A stretch of 64,000 nucleotides of DNA from Cylindrodendrum hubeiense (taxonomy: Eukaryota > Ascomycota > Sordariomycetes > Hypocreales > Nectriaceae): positions 124,001 to 188,000 of the forward strand of contig JAANBB010000017.1 of the NCBI GenBank assembly GCA_014621425.1, in the 5' to 3' direction. Positions 21,502-32,807 of this stretch are shown here, piece after piece. The position numbers and the translations under genes were made by a program. The notes beneath the pieces were generated by a model. The model had not been told where the DNA came from. It worked only from the letters and a program-made list of their open reading frames with translations, and made no database searches. Position 1 is the stretch's first letter, and each line of letters starts with the position of its first letter.

Positions 21502-22614
21502 TCACCAGTATTTTGATAATTGCGCGGATCGCGACCAGGTACTGCGCCGCACCTTGCGCTGTAAGGGCTGGTTCCAGCGTAGAATGGCGTCGATGAGCCT
21601 GCGACCGGGGAAATCGAGGATAACGATGCCGGTGCGGGTTGCATCCTCGACAAGCTCAAAGTCCTCGACCCACTGGCCCGTCATGTCATTCATACCAGAC
21701 ACGGTGCGGTTCAAGGGCCCAGCGGCGGCCTCGATGGGCAGAACGCCGATGGAGGCGGAGACATGGGCAAGATACAGGACGGAGTTGTCGTGCTTTGAAG
21801 TTGCGGCGAGTTCGAGGGCGTTGCGGATGGCAGTCCACTTGTCAGCCAGGTGATAGATGTCGGGGATGATCCAGAGGTCTTCAAGAACCATCTGGTTGCC
21901 CTCCCACAAGAGGCCGTACGGGCCATTGTTGTCTGGGAACTGTTGCAAGATGAATATCTTGGAGCGCAGCTCGCCAAGAGTAGGGAGCGGCGCGGTGCGG
22001 TTGTAGATGTAGAGGTGGTCGTTGGCTCCGGCGGTGGTGACAGGATCATCCTGACGGTAGCGGTTGAAGGAGTCCTCAAAGGAAATGGTGTTTGAGCTGC
22101 CAATGGGATTACCCTCCTGCTTGAGACGCATGATGATGGTCTCGGATGGGTTCGCGTCGAGAAACTCGAACATGCCGACGAGGACGTTGGTAAAACTGTA
22201 GCCGGTGTAGCCGTTGCCGTGGTATATCTGTAACTCGTCGTCTCGCAGTCGGGCGCGTATATCAAAGTACCGCAGGCCCGCGTCAAGCTGCATGCTGAGG
22301 TTCCAGTTCTGGCACTGCAGGCCTTCGGAACCGATGGTGTAGGTCATGGTATCATGTGTGCCGGGGATGCTGAGGCTGGTGATGGGTACTTCGTCGGGGA
22401 TGTCGCCCATCCACGTCGGGTGGTGGGCAAGGTCGGCGTCGAAGCTGTAGGCGCTCTGGTAACCGTGGTAGCAGACGCCCCAGACCATGCAGGGCCCCAT
22501 GGAGAGGAGGAGGTAGGAGAGGACCATGATGAAGATGACAGCGCCGGATATGAGGACTGGGATACGGCGCGGCAAGCCGTGTAGTAGGCTGTGGCAGCCG
22601 GCGATGGACGGCAT
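21502..22614 (-). CDS. PI-PLC X-domain phosphodiesterase with N-terminal membrane anchor
   Basis: An intronless 370-residue protein from ATG 22614. A hydrophobic segment (about residues 18-40, IPVLISGAVIFIMVLSYLLL) without a clear cleavage site should act as a signal anchor. A single catalytic X domain follows, of the small bacterial/fungal type: SIPGTHDTMTY (catalytic His87), LRYFDIRARL (Arg120) and QIYHGNGY (second catalytic His132). There is no PH, EF-hand, Y or C2 domain, so it is unlike calcium-dependent eukaryotic PLC. Such enzymes cleave phosphatidylinositol or GPI anchors without calcium. Given the anchor, the catalytic domain probably faces the lumen or cell exterior. Whether it acts on PI, GPI or another phosphodiester cannot be decided from sequence. 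Confidence 0.88.
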   Translation of the reverse strand: MPSIAGCHSLLHGLPRRIPVLISGAVIFIMVLSYLLLSMGPCMVWGVCYHGYQSAYSFDADLAHHPTWMGDIPDEVPITSLSIPGTHDTMTYTIGSEGLQCQNWNLSMQLDAGLRYFDIRARLRDDELQIYHGNGYTGYSFTNVLVGMFEFLDANPSETIIMRLKQEGNPIGSSNTISFEDSFNRYRQDDPVTTAGANDHLYIYNRTAPLPTLGELRSKIFILQQFPDNNGPYGLLWEGNQMVLEDLWIIPDIYHLADKWTAIRNALELAATSKHDNSVLYLAHVSASIGVLPIEAAAGPLNRTVSGMNDMTGQWVEDFELVEDATRTGIVILDFPGRRLIDAILRWNQPLQRKVRRSTWSRSAQLSKYW

Positions 22615-24372
22615 GATGAATTTGCGGTTCCGAGACGGAGGGAGAGGATGTGAGCCCGGGGACGGGGCCGAGGCCGAGGTGGGGCCGAAGAGGTCACGGA
22701 GGGACCGTCACATATACGTGAGGTGATTCCGGGCCTAGTGATGCTGCCAGGCGAACGCTGGGGTGTCGTTGGCGGTGGGTTGACGTCTGGAGGTTGACGA
22801 TGGGGAAGGGGAACGTCGAGATGGAGTTCGTCGCGGCTTCGGGATGGCAGAGCTTGGGCCGTCCGGGGTGCGCGCACCTGCCTCGAACTCGGCCTGCGAG
22901 TGGTCAGCGTCCTGGTCATTTGGTAAGACGTCATGGTAGTTTGGTGGGGCCGGGTCACACGGGCCATATACGAGTCGGTCCAGGCCGTATTGACGGGCAT
23001 TGTCTTGTTGTTGGATGAATTTTTAGACTGGACGCCGTTCTGAAGGGTCTGGTGATGGCTTCATGACTAGATTGATGCTCTATCTAGCTGGCCGCATGTT
23101 TGGGGGTGCTCGAGGGCTTCGGCGCTGGATCTGGTGCCCCCTGTCAATCTCCTTATCTTAGCTAATCATGGCTGCCCTCCACGGGCCTCGGCAGCTGCTT
23201 TCGCTCGGGTTGTGCAACCAAACCCGATCGACCCGTGCATTCGACTGAAGGATTGATCTTGCTGTGGGCTGTGTATGTGACCTCTAAGAGCACATGCAGT
23301 CGAAATATCTCGACCAACCATCTCGGCTGAGCCTGGGTTCTGCACGGCCAACTTAAAAAAACTGCTATTTTGACTTTACACCGCTGCCATCGAGGACCTA
23401 ACGCGACGAGGCGGGGTCCGTATAGCGGCACGGTTGACTTTCATGTATGACGCGGGTTTGACATCTTTCTCAGCACAGAGTTTCGTCCCTTTGGCGCTGC
23501 CCACGGCGCCACTACATAGGAAACGGGCCGGATGGAGGCGCCGGAGTCGACGCGGACGGCGGCTGCAGTTTGCGGACCGAAAAAGGGTAACGGCACCGGC
23601 CACCAGCCTCTTCTGGTTTTGCCTCAAAAACGTCAAGGTACACATCTTTGCCCTGTGATCGATCTATCCATTCTCGTCAACTCGCACAGATGGTCTAAGA
23701 CGTCGAACCACGCGGGCGTCTCGAAACTGCAGCTGGGTGGCTGGCGGTTTGCAGGAGGTGGACCCTTGCCTTGCCGTCGGGGTACTTGGGTGTAACTATC
23801 ATGCACACACACACTCAGTTCTCTCTAACACGGACTTGGCGGCGCCGCTAACGATCGCGGAGGGAACTTGTGGAAGGATGTTGACGATCGAGTGCGATAG
23901 CGAGAGCCGAAAATGTTGCTACATTGCGAGGATCACAACAAGATGGTGCAGGGTCACCAGAGGCGTGTGCAGGACGATTTTGTCAGCGGACGTGCTGTGC
24001 TTCGTATTACAGCCTCAAATAGGGTACGCCGGAGTTCGTGCCATGCAACCCAGGCAGAACACAGACGACACATCCGCCAATACGGGAGCGAAGCCACCAT
24101 CCGGACGACGGCTCTCCCGCCGCTGCTTACGGGCGACACTTGATCTGGATGTAGTGTGCCGGCTGGAGGTACTTGGGAAGGGAGTCCCCCGCGGGCGTGA
24201 TGCGGCGTGCGTGATGGGACGACTGGCCCGCCAATCTGCAAACTAAGGCGGCTGGTCGAATCCATGGTGGCCTACGCCGCAAATGGTTCATGATGGTGGT
24301 GTTTTGTCGACGATGATGCGAGCAAGTTCGCACCGAGACAAGCCGTGGCTGCGGCCGGGGCGGAGCCGGACC

Positions 24373-24405
24373 GACGCTGGACAGACGCTGGACAGACGCT
24401 GGACA
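24373..24405. repeat. 11-bp tandem repeat, three perfect copies
   Basis: The unit GACGCTGGACA is repeated three times head to tail in non-coding DNA. Confidence 0.9.
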
Positions 24406-24544
24406 GGACATCCAGATGATGCCACACATCCGATCTCTTACATGATGGACAACCTTGTTGTCCATCAACTGCCTCTTGCTTCGAACCAAGAACGGGAGTC
24501 CGTAGTCGGGATGGTCGAGATAAAGGGACTGGGCAGGTGCCTTT

Positions 24545-24584
24545 CGACTCCATCGACCCCATCGACCCCGTCGACTCCATCGAC
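24545..24584. repeat. 9-bp tandem repeat, four to five imperfect copies
   Basis: Units CGACTCCAT / CGACCCCAT / CGACCCCGT follow in register. It is non-coding. In the reverse frame it gives a VDG repeat, but no gene surrounds it. Confidence 0.85.
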
Positions 24585-26168
24585 GTGCATCGTCCGCATT
24601 GACGGCTCCCTGCTTCTGCCATTCCCTAGGATCTGGATCCGCCTTCCCCCCACGCCGCACCTAGACCCGTTGCGTGACCGTCTCTGCCCTCAGCTCACAG
24701 GCAGGCAAAATAAAAGAGAGACATGCGGTTGGGTTGGATACTGGCAATGAGCGTGGGTACCCTCGTCTCAAGATGAGACAAACTGGATTCCACTGCTCCG
24801 GGGATGCGGTCTTTTCCGTTTGTACATGCGTGCTGTTGTTGTTTTGCCTGCGAGCCATGCCACTTACCATGCGAGTGATGCGATACCGCCCCATGCAGTG
24901 TTAAAAAAAAAAAGAAGCCTGGTATTCTTAGCACGCCCATCCAAGGGTCATCGCCAAGACATGCTCGGCAATACGATGTAAGAATCGCGTGGCGGATCTG
25001 GAGGGGAGAGGTTGGGACGCAGTGGGAGTGGGAGGCGGGGTGGCCATTGGGCAATGGCACAAAGGGAATCAAGGAAGAGGGTGGGAACGGTCCGGCCAGT
25101 TCGTCGCTTTGGTAGTTGGTAGCGAGGAGTGGGTGTGGTGCGTGCTGTAATGGAGTGGTGATGAGTGATAGCAGACGGTGAATAAGACTAGCCGCTACGA
25201 CTCCAAGCCGGCTTTGCTGGCTTACACGGATGGCCGGACAGGACATGCAAGGTGGCAGCGACGATGCCGAATCTTGTTTGCCATCCATGCTTTGAGGGGC
25301 GGAGAGCGCTGGAGAAGAGCATCGTCAAGATAAACCTAGGATGATCCCAAGCCCTTTCCTGGTTTCGGCGACTTTCCCCAACCCCTCACGCCCAGGCTTC
25401 ACATGCATCCATCACCACCATCATGCCATTCATGGCGATTCCCGTCGGGGGCACTTCCCCCGATCCCCCAACTCTACAAAGGGCATAGAGCCGCCTCTCT
25501 AGCGCCCGTATAAGGCCGGGCCTGAGTTTGAAGATACAGGCCCTGGCGGCGATCAGTCCTTGTGACATGCTGTCCTCGTTCCGCTGGAAGCGCCGTGGCC
25601 GAGCGATGACAAAGACACATGGGCCGGGGGTGCAAAGATGGGGAAAGGGCATCGCAGATAGGGATTCCGAACAAAGATACCTGGGCACGCGACACACTCA
25701 CGCTTTCGCATCCGTCCGGAGGACAAAATGACACACCGAGCAACCCGTTGCCATCCCCGCAGCACGTTTTCTCGGCCACGGCTGCGGGCACAGAGCCTGA
25801 CGTCGGGGCCAGACAGGGGAGTCGAGATTGTCAAGGGGGACATGATCTGACGACTGACAGCGGGTATCGGGCGGCAGCTGGGCGAGGATGAAGACTCGAG
25901 GAGATTGAGACGGATCGTAGGGTGAGACGAGGAGCCGGAGAATCAGCATCTGACATGGAGGAAAAATGCCATGTGGAATTCTACTCCTCGGTATGCTCAT
26001 CTGGCGAAGGATCGTAATATCGGCCACATCGCACATCCGAGACCCTGGGGGTCTGGTTTTGGGGCCGGTTGTCTGGTCGTCCGTCTGGTTGGCATCCCAA
26101 TCAGAAATTCAACCCTGTCGGGACGCAAATCAGTTATCCACAGCATCGTCAACGCTCAGCCATTCATC

Positions 26169-26196
26169 CATCACCCATCACCCATCACCCGTCACC
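26169..26196. repeat. 7-bp tandem repeat, four copies
   Basis: CATCACC occurs three times, then CGTCACC, in direct register, within a wider CATC-rich patch to about 26220. Confidence 0.85.
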
Positions 26197-27156
26197 CATC
26201 CCATCCATCCCCGAGATCCATGTCCCGCCCCGGAGCCCCATCCCCATCCCTTGGCTTCCGGTTCACTTACTGCGCAGTGGACGAGCCCGCTTCTTTGACT
26301 CCCGCGTATCCTCGGGCTCCCCGTCTAATAAGAAGGGCAGTAATTACTCCAAGAAGAAGGAAAGAAGAATCCCGAGCAGGGATTGAGACTTTTGCGCTGG
26401 TTTCGGGTCAATGGCGAAGGACGGCTCTCCCCGCCCATCTGTTACTGGCACTTCCCTGCATCCCGTATTCTCTGAGAGGTTCATGTCGATCAAACACTGG
26501 CACTCACAGGGCACGCTCACAGGGCGCGCTCACAAGGCACCACAGCTCACATTGCGGGCCAGGCACAGCGGACACCAGACCATTTTACCTTCTGTCAAGA
26601 GTGCTGGACAACGAGATTACCGCTGGGCCCACGAGAGTCATGATTTCGCCTTGGCACATCCCATTCTGGCAACGGCCCCATGTTAATTCCGTCCTGTCAC
26701 CCAACGGCGCGGGCACCGGAGGCTTGAGCTAGCGATGCGTGTAATTGCTGCCAGTTGCCGTCAACCGGTGACGCGAAAGCGAACGACCCAGCCCGACGAC
26801 AGCTAATTTTTTTTCTCTGTTGTTGCTCTTGCGCGTCTCTGGGGGCGTCCGCCGCAAAATGGGCCCATGCCCCATCGGCCATCTCGTGTGTCTTCGCCAG
26901 CCTCACGATGTGATGACCCAGGGGCCCCCAGCACACGCGTGTGAGTGGGAACCGGTGGATCCGCCCGGAAGGACGAGGGGCGAGTGCCGTAGCGGGCCGC
27001 CAGCGCTGGTTGAGGATTGGTGTTGAATGTTTCGTCGAGTTGCGCTCTGTGACTCTGCCGTCGTACTTGGAGTCGTTGGATTTGCCCGAGGCGCTGTGCC
27101 ATGTCGCCTCTGGCCTGGGATGTTCTAGCGCCGCAAGTTTGTTATCTTTGGCTGTC

Positions 27157-27176
27157 ACATACTGTGTACAGTATGT
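27157..27176. repeat. Perfect inverted repeat, 8-bp arms
   Basis: Arms ACATACTG and CAGTATGT flank the 4-base loop TGTA. It is isolated in non-coding sequence; it could be a protein-binding palindrome or chance. Confidence 0.7.
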
Positions 27177-29218
27177 ACATAGCAGCAGCGCGTGGTCAAC
27201 ACGTCATTACCGGGAAGTGAGATGGCTGCGGTCTGGGCTGGCCGAAGCACGAATGCTGTGTACAGTTGCTTTGGGTGATGCTGCCATGGTCACGCTGGCC
27301 GCGGTAATTGCTCCATTCCAGAGACGCCATGTGAGGAAATTGACGAGATGCACCGAATGAGGGTGTCGAGGGGATCGGAATTATCATGACATTTAATTTC
27401 GAGTCGGAATCCTGCTGTGTCCGGAGTCGGCGGGTGTCGGTGCCCATAGGCCCATCCTCCACATCGACACTCCATCCTTCTGGAGGAGGCTTCATCAAGT
27501 CTCTCCACATGCTGGGCTGAGCTTGCGTTCAGGTACCCCGGGCTCTTCTTCTTCCTTGTTTTAGGGACCGGGGAAGTTCCGCGGTAAAGCATATTCCATA
27601 CAAAGGGATATATGTGTTGCACGAGTGATGAATATCGTTTTGCCATCCGCGGCGCTCTTGAATTGTGATTGTCGGCGGGCTTGGATCCTCTCCAGTGAGA
27701 GGCACTCGCTTGTCCCGAGATCGCCGTCACACTGGATCATGGCCTATCCACTTCACTGGAAGACACCCGCCCAACAAAGACACCCCTCACCCCTGTCCCC
27801 GGGCCACTGGTCCCCCGAAGCCCACTAAAACCACAGCTGCGCTGACCTGGGCGTTGGTGACGACATCGGTGCCAGGGGGGAAAGACACCCCTCCACTGTC
27901 ATCCTCGCTTCCAGAGCACCCAGACAGCGCCAGCAGAGCTTCTCAGCTCCCCCCAGCGCGCCGCCTCCTGCACTGCGACTGCACTGCAACTGCGCTGCAC
28001 GTTGCTGCACGCTGCTGCAGGCGCCGGGGCTAAATGGAATGCCTGATGCTTGCCGCTTTGCCTTCTTGTTTCTATACTTGCTTGCTTGCGCTTTGGAGGA
28101 GGCTGGACGGCACAGCGAAGAGGGGATACCGACCCGCAAGTAGCAGGGAGCAGTGAGTCTCCAGTCGTCCACTGCGAGGGGAGTCGCGACCCCATCTGTT
28201 AGCGTCTTGGGTGCGCGTACGTAGTATGTGCCCTTCCTTCTCTACTCCGTACTTCAGTACATAGTATGTTGTTTCGTCCTGTCTAAGGTAACGTGGATAA
28301 CCCGGACAGACTGGCCAAGCTGTCAGAGGGTCCTGATCCGACCAGCTTTCTGGCTTTGTCTGGTACCGAGTACACGCACTGCTGCACGCTGCTGTTTGAG
28401 TTGAGGCATCAGAGTTTGACCCTCAGCCATCACGTCTCATTGTTCGCGTTTGTGCGTATTGAAGCTCAGCCATCAGCGGAACATGCCTGGCTTCATTGTT
28501 CACGACCCCTTGAGCACGGTTTGGGTCGGAGGCTTGGGCCTCGAACCGCTGGCAGTCGGCCAGTAAATTAGGCCTGTCATCAATGAATCGCCGCCACCGT
28601 CCAGCTATTACCACCGCGACCGCGACCGCCATCACCAAAAGCTACCAAGACCCAATCCAACGCCTACGCCTACGCCTGCGCCAGCGCCAACCGTCGGACG
28701 CGAGGTGAAGGAGGCGCCCCTGCGTCTTAGCCTCGGACTAGATGGGTTCCGCGAGCGCGTGTACGAGCCTGGGCGTGATCTTGATGGCCTTCGCGATGCC
28801 CTCTGCCAACGTGGGCGGCTCGCCTCGATCGACTCCGCTCTCTGCATCGCGTGTGAATGCGTACTTGTTGGCTGTGTTCTATGCTTGTGCACTCTCTGTT
28901 CTGCGTCGATCCTTGCTGGCCGCCGTCGGATCAGACAAGACGGCCGTACCGCCGCCGCCGAACGTACGTGCGTACACGACCTTGTCAATCCCTCCTCGTC
29001 CGGTTAGCACTAGCACCAGCACCAGCACCAGGCCGGTCCTCGCTCGCGCTTTCAGCCCGCCCACCCGCTGCAAGCTGCAAGCTGCGGTGCGTCTAGCAGC
29101 ACGCCCCCCCTTTTCTCTTCCGCGCTGGGTGCTGGTCGCTGGTCGCTGCGTCGCCCACACCACCTGGTTCAGACCACCCAGCGAAAAGGCAATCAGTAAT
29201 CGGTTCCCGCATGGCCAG

Positions 29219-29242
29219 GAGAGAGAGAGAGAGAGAGAGAGA
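29219..29242. repeat. (GA)12 microsatellite
   Basis: An uninterrupted dinucleotide run in the non-coding stretch upstream of the WSC gene. Confidence 0.95.
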
Positions 29243-29540
29243 AGGACATTTCACCGCAAGACCAGGTGCAGATAGAGTTCACAGGACCCAGGATCCATCT
29301 GTGGGTTCGCGATGGTACTGAATAGCTTCTCGGCTGCTTGGCATTTTGCCTGTCGGCCCAGGTTGGCCGTACCAAATGCTCCGTTCGTAATCTGTACCCT
29401 CCTCATCCGCCCACGCTGAGAGTGAGAGGGCCCTCCCTTCCACCGCCCACAACTGCTAGCTCTAGCCTCACACCCCTGTAGCTGCTGCCTCCGCTACTGC
29501 CGCCCCCCGTCCTTCCCTTCTCCCCATTTCCATTGCGACT

Positions 29541-29568
29541 GCCAAGTGCCAAGTGCCAAGTACCAAGT
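29541..29568. repeat. 7-bp tandem repeat, four copies
   Basis: GCCAAGT three times followed by ACCAAGT, in the presumed promoter or leader of the WSC gene. Confidence 0.9.
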
Positions 29569-30315
29569 ATTCATACTCCAGACATCCTTCTTTCCTTCTC
29601 TCCCAGCTGCTTCCCTTATCCAGCCACACACCATTCCAGTGCTTTCACCTCTCTCTCACCTGTCGCCTCACGTCCCATTTCCATTTCCACTTCCTCCCAA
29701 CCTCGCCCGCCTTCGTACTTTCGTGCTTTCGTGCTTCCATCCGCCAGCCGAAACACCTTCTCTCCTTTCACCCTCCCACCCTTCGTTTTGCTGCCGTCTT
29801 GGGATTTTTGGTTTCTGCCCGTGACGGTCACTCATTGGGAGGCACGTTTGGATTCTCGGCTCGCCCGTCTCTCGCTTTTTGTGCTGCGTTGTGTTGGATT
29901 GCATTCGACTGCTCTTCTTTGGATTGGACTGCTCAACACTCGATTGCTTGGATCATTCATCGTCAACCCGCCGCCACCGATTATCCCGACTGTCGTTGCC
30001 GATTTGCCTGCCACCATTCGATCTCCGGATCACGACTGCAACCCACATCCGCCCATCGACGACTCTGCCCAGCTGTTCAGCTGTATCACCACCCCTCGCC
30101 TTGTCCTTCCCGACAATCAGAACGACACACTGCGCTTGCCTTGCCCGAGACTGCCCCGGCAGTTACGGAATTGTTACACCACCTCCCGACCACCGACTTG
30201 ATATGGATCTGACGAACTGAGAAGTCCTGTCGATTGTGTTATGTCGTGATTCATCACGATTCAACTTCGTCGTCCCAGACTACACCTACTTGCCGCTTTG
30301 ACTCCATTGGTACTG

Positions 30316-30401
30316 GTGAGTTGCCCCGGGAAACCCTTCTGGCCCATTGCCGCGCTTCAGTCACCGGCATTGCAGTTGCTAACCCTTCGCTCTTGCAACA
30401 G
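30316..30401 (+). other. Candidate 5'-UTR intron of the WSC gene
   Basis: Donor GTGAGT at 30316, a GCTAAC branch site near 30378-30383 and acceptor CAACAG ending at 30401, 27 bases before the ATG. The 86-nt length suits fungal introns. It lies outside coding sequence, so no frame check is possible. Confidence 0.55.
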
Positions 30402-30428
30402 ATCTTTTGGACACAACATATTATCAAC

Positions 30429-31817
30429 ATGTTTCCCTTTCGCCACAGCGCCCAATCGTTGGGCGTTCTGCTCTTGCTGGCCGCCTCGTGGTCCCCTATC
30501 ACCACCGCTATTGATGTTGATATCTGTGCCTCATTGAACACGGGCTCAACAGACCGAAGTATGTAATGAGCCGTTCATCTGCCACAAGCCTCTAACCACC
30601 TCTTCGCAGATACGAGTATCTACCAAACAAATGGCCTCTGCCATGATTTTTGCATTGACGATTATGCCTACGCCATCACCCAGGATAATTCCTGCTGGTG
30701 CTCCAACTTCGCCCCCGCCAAGTCGACCCGAGAGAAGGTCTCTCAGTGCGATACACCTTGTCCCGCTTATCCCGACGAGGACTGCGGTGGTGATGGTCTC
30801 TTTGGATATCTCTCGTTGGGCGGCGTCCTGCCATCGGGCACAGAGGGTGCCTCGTCCTCAGCCACATCGGATGTAAGTTACTATCCCTTTTCCATTATTC
30901 CCAAGTGTGAGCCGCCTGCATACTGTGACTGGACGAGTGTCCTCCAAAACCTTCCTTGCATCTGCCACCCAAATATATTAGTATTTGTCACACTTTTGCC
31001 ATCATCAATTGCCCTGAACCCGATCGGTAAGACATTAAGGCTTAACAGTCGGGTTTCAGGCACAAACGACAACGGCGATATCCAAGGTAACTGAGACGGT
31101 ACAGAATACAGTGACAGTGGTCGAGACCTCGACTATAACTTCGGACAGTTCATCTTCTGTACGACTTTCTTTTTCTTCTTTGAATGCCTGGCCTTTGAAA
31201 TGCGGACTCGGTGACATCTTATTGAACTTTTGGGAGCCTGAAGCTGACCAAATTTATAGTCGGAGGAAACGTCATCGGAAACTGCGACATCTACTTCCGA
31301 AGATGTCCAGCCCACGTCCGAAGTGCAGACGGTCACAGCTGGTGGAACCGTTAAGACCGTGACAATTGGCCCCACGAGCACGGGGACAACGGCAGGCGAC
31401 ACCTCCGGAGTTAAAGTTAAAAACGGCGGCCTCAAGACCGGAGAGGTTGTCGGCATTGTTGTTGGCGTCATCGGTGCCGTCATAGTCGCGGCCTGCATTG
31501 CACTCTTCTTATGGTTCCGACGCCGGAAGCAACGCCAAGAACGAGAGGGTTTCCAGGACGACCCCAGTATACGAGACAGCTCGTCCGCCAACCGACCCGA
31601 TATGAGCGTGGCCGGAGCTTCACCAGCATCACCCAACGCTGCAAGCAAGCGGAATAGCACGTTGCAGGTTGACCCGCGCATGGACCCGTTCAAGCAAGGC
31701 TTGTACGTGCGCAATGGCAGCCGCGAAAGCATCAACACTTTGGGCGACGAGCACGACTACTCGCGGAGGATCCAGCCACCCAAAGTGCTGCGGGCAACGA
31801 ATCCCGATCCCGCCTGA
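30429..31817 (+). CDS. WSC-domain cell-wall integrity sensor-like protein
   Basis: Four exons: 30429-30558, 30610-30872, 31060-31158 and 31260-31817, giving 349 residues. A signal peptide (LGVLLLLAASWSPITTA) precedes a WSC domain at about 29-110 with its cysteine pattern (CASLN...GLCHDFC...NSCWCSN...CDTPCP...DCGGDG). A Ser/Thr-rich stalk follows (VTVVETSTITSDSSSSSEETSSETATS...), then a membrane helix at about 228-250 (VVGIVVGVIGAVIVAACIALFLW), a basic stop-transfer sequence and a cytosolic tail of about 95 residues with RNGSRESINTLGDEHDYSRR. This is the architecture of Wsc1/Slg1 sensors that signal wall stress to Rho1 and the PKC pathway; that role is inferred. Exons 2 and 3 are separated by an unusually long 187-nt intron, and exon 3 contributes exactly 33 stalk residues, so alternative splicing could vary stalk length. 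Confidence 0.87.
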
Positions 31818-32807
31818 GTAGGAGAAGGTCATGGCATCAGACACATACTTCCACCGGGGTAAGCAACAGATTGCCGAACCTCACGACGCACATGAATTTC
31901 GCTTCTCCGGCCGACACCCTTTCCACAACCTTAAGGTTTTGCATTTCGAGATACCAGGAAGGCGTTGGCATTTTTCAAGGGGGACTCTACATAATGGAAC
32001 AATGACCAATGTGGTCTCCCAGCAATTGGCGGACGAAGGTTTACGCCACATACATACACAAGCGCCAGAGAGGGTGCTGCTTCGATAGCACTATCGGCAT
32101 GGTTATGAAGGGCAGTTGCCGACTGCCCCTATCTTCATTTTGAAGCTACATTTTCTGGCATCGCGACACGACGGTCGACTGGCCAACGGTCGGCCAATTT
32201 CAGCGGAAAAGACACTGGTCAAACCCAGCTTGGCTGTACGAGCGCTAGGATGCCACAGCGCATGGATATAATGGGCCGTCGTTGTCTTATGAAGGGGACT
32301 TGGTTTATGTATATAGAGAAAGGGTGCGAAACTTCAGCGACTTAAAAGTATACTCTTTTCCAGGGTGGTCCAGAATATCTGGAAAGCGATACCTTCTTGT
32401 TCATAGCAACAATTCAAACTGCTTAGTGTACTCTCGTTATCATATCTGAGTGAGTCAATGTGATCGTTGTCCCGGATGTGTAAGCCTTGGGTGTACAAGT
32501 GCTGGCTATAACTACATATCCTACGCATGTCTTGGTTGACAGGGAGCAAGGACAAAGCCCAATCGAGCTACTACTTGATGCTTTGCCGTCAGTACATGAA
32601 GACGAAAGATTTTGGTATGTACGGATGTGTAAAAATTCATGTCTTCGTAACGGCATCTTTGACGTTGTATCTAATCTAACCCATAAACAAGAAAACATGG
32701 TATATCTCGCTGCACCTTTGATGTCACAAACCCGCCCTTTTCGGACCATATATCACAAAATCCCATTTGTGCCAGTTTTGTTTGTAGTATACACCTATAT
32801 GAATGCC
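31818..32807. other. Convergent spacer
   Basis: 3' flanks of the WSC and Ost-alpha genes. Moderately AT-rich; no gene recognised. Confidence 0.45.

Larger units (their letters stand above)
22615..30428. other. 7.8-kb gene-free stretch with scattered simple repeats
   Basis: No coherent gene on either strand. Open frames up to 253 codons (25971-26732) and 222 codons (29533-30201) have low-complexity or antisense-like composition and no family motif. The stretch has several short tandem repeats (listed separately) and an inverted repeat at 27157-27176. From about 29400 it becomes strongly pyrimidine-rich, which I read as promoter and 5' leader of the WSC gene. Confidence 0.5.

Noticed and set aside
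25971..26732. 253-codon plus-strand open frame in the second gene desert
   Set aside because: Includes the CATCACC repeat as HHPSPITRHPS and has no family resemblance or plausible exon neighbours.
29533..30201. 222-codon plus-strand open frame before the WSC gene
   Set aside because: Ser/Pro/Leu-rich translation of a CT-rich leader; better explained as promoter and 5' UTR.
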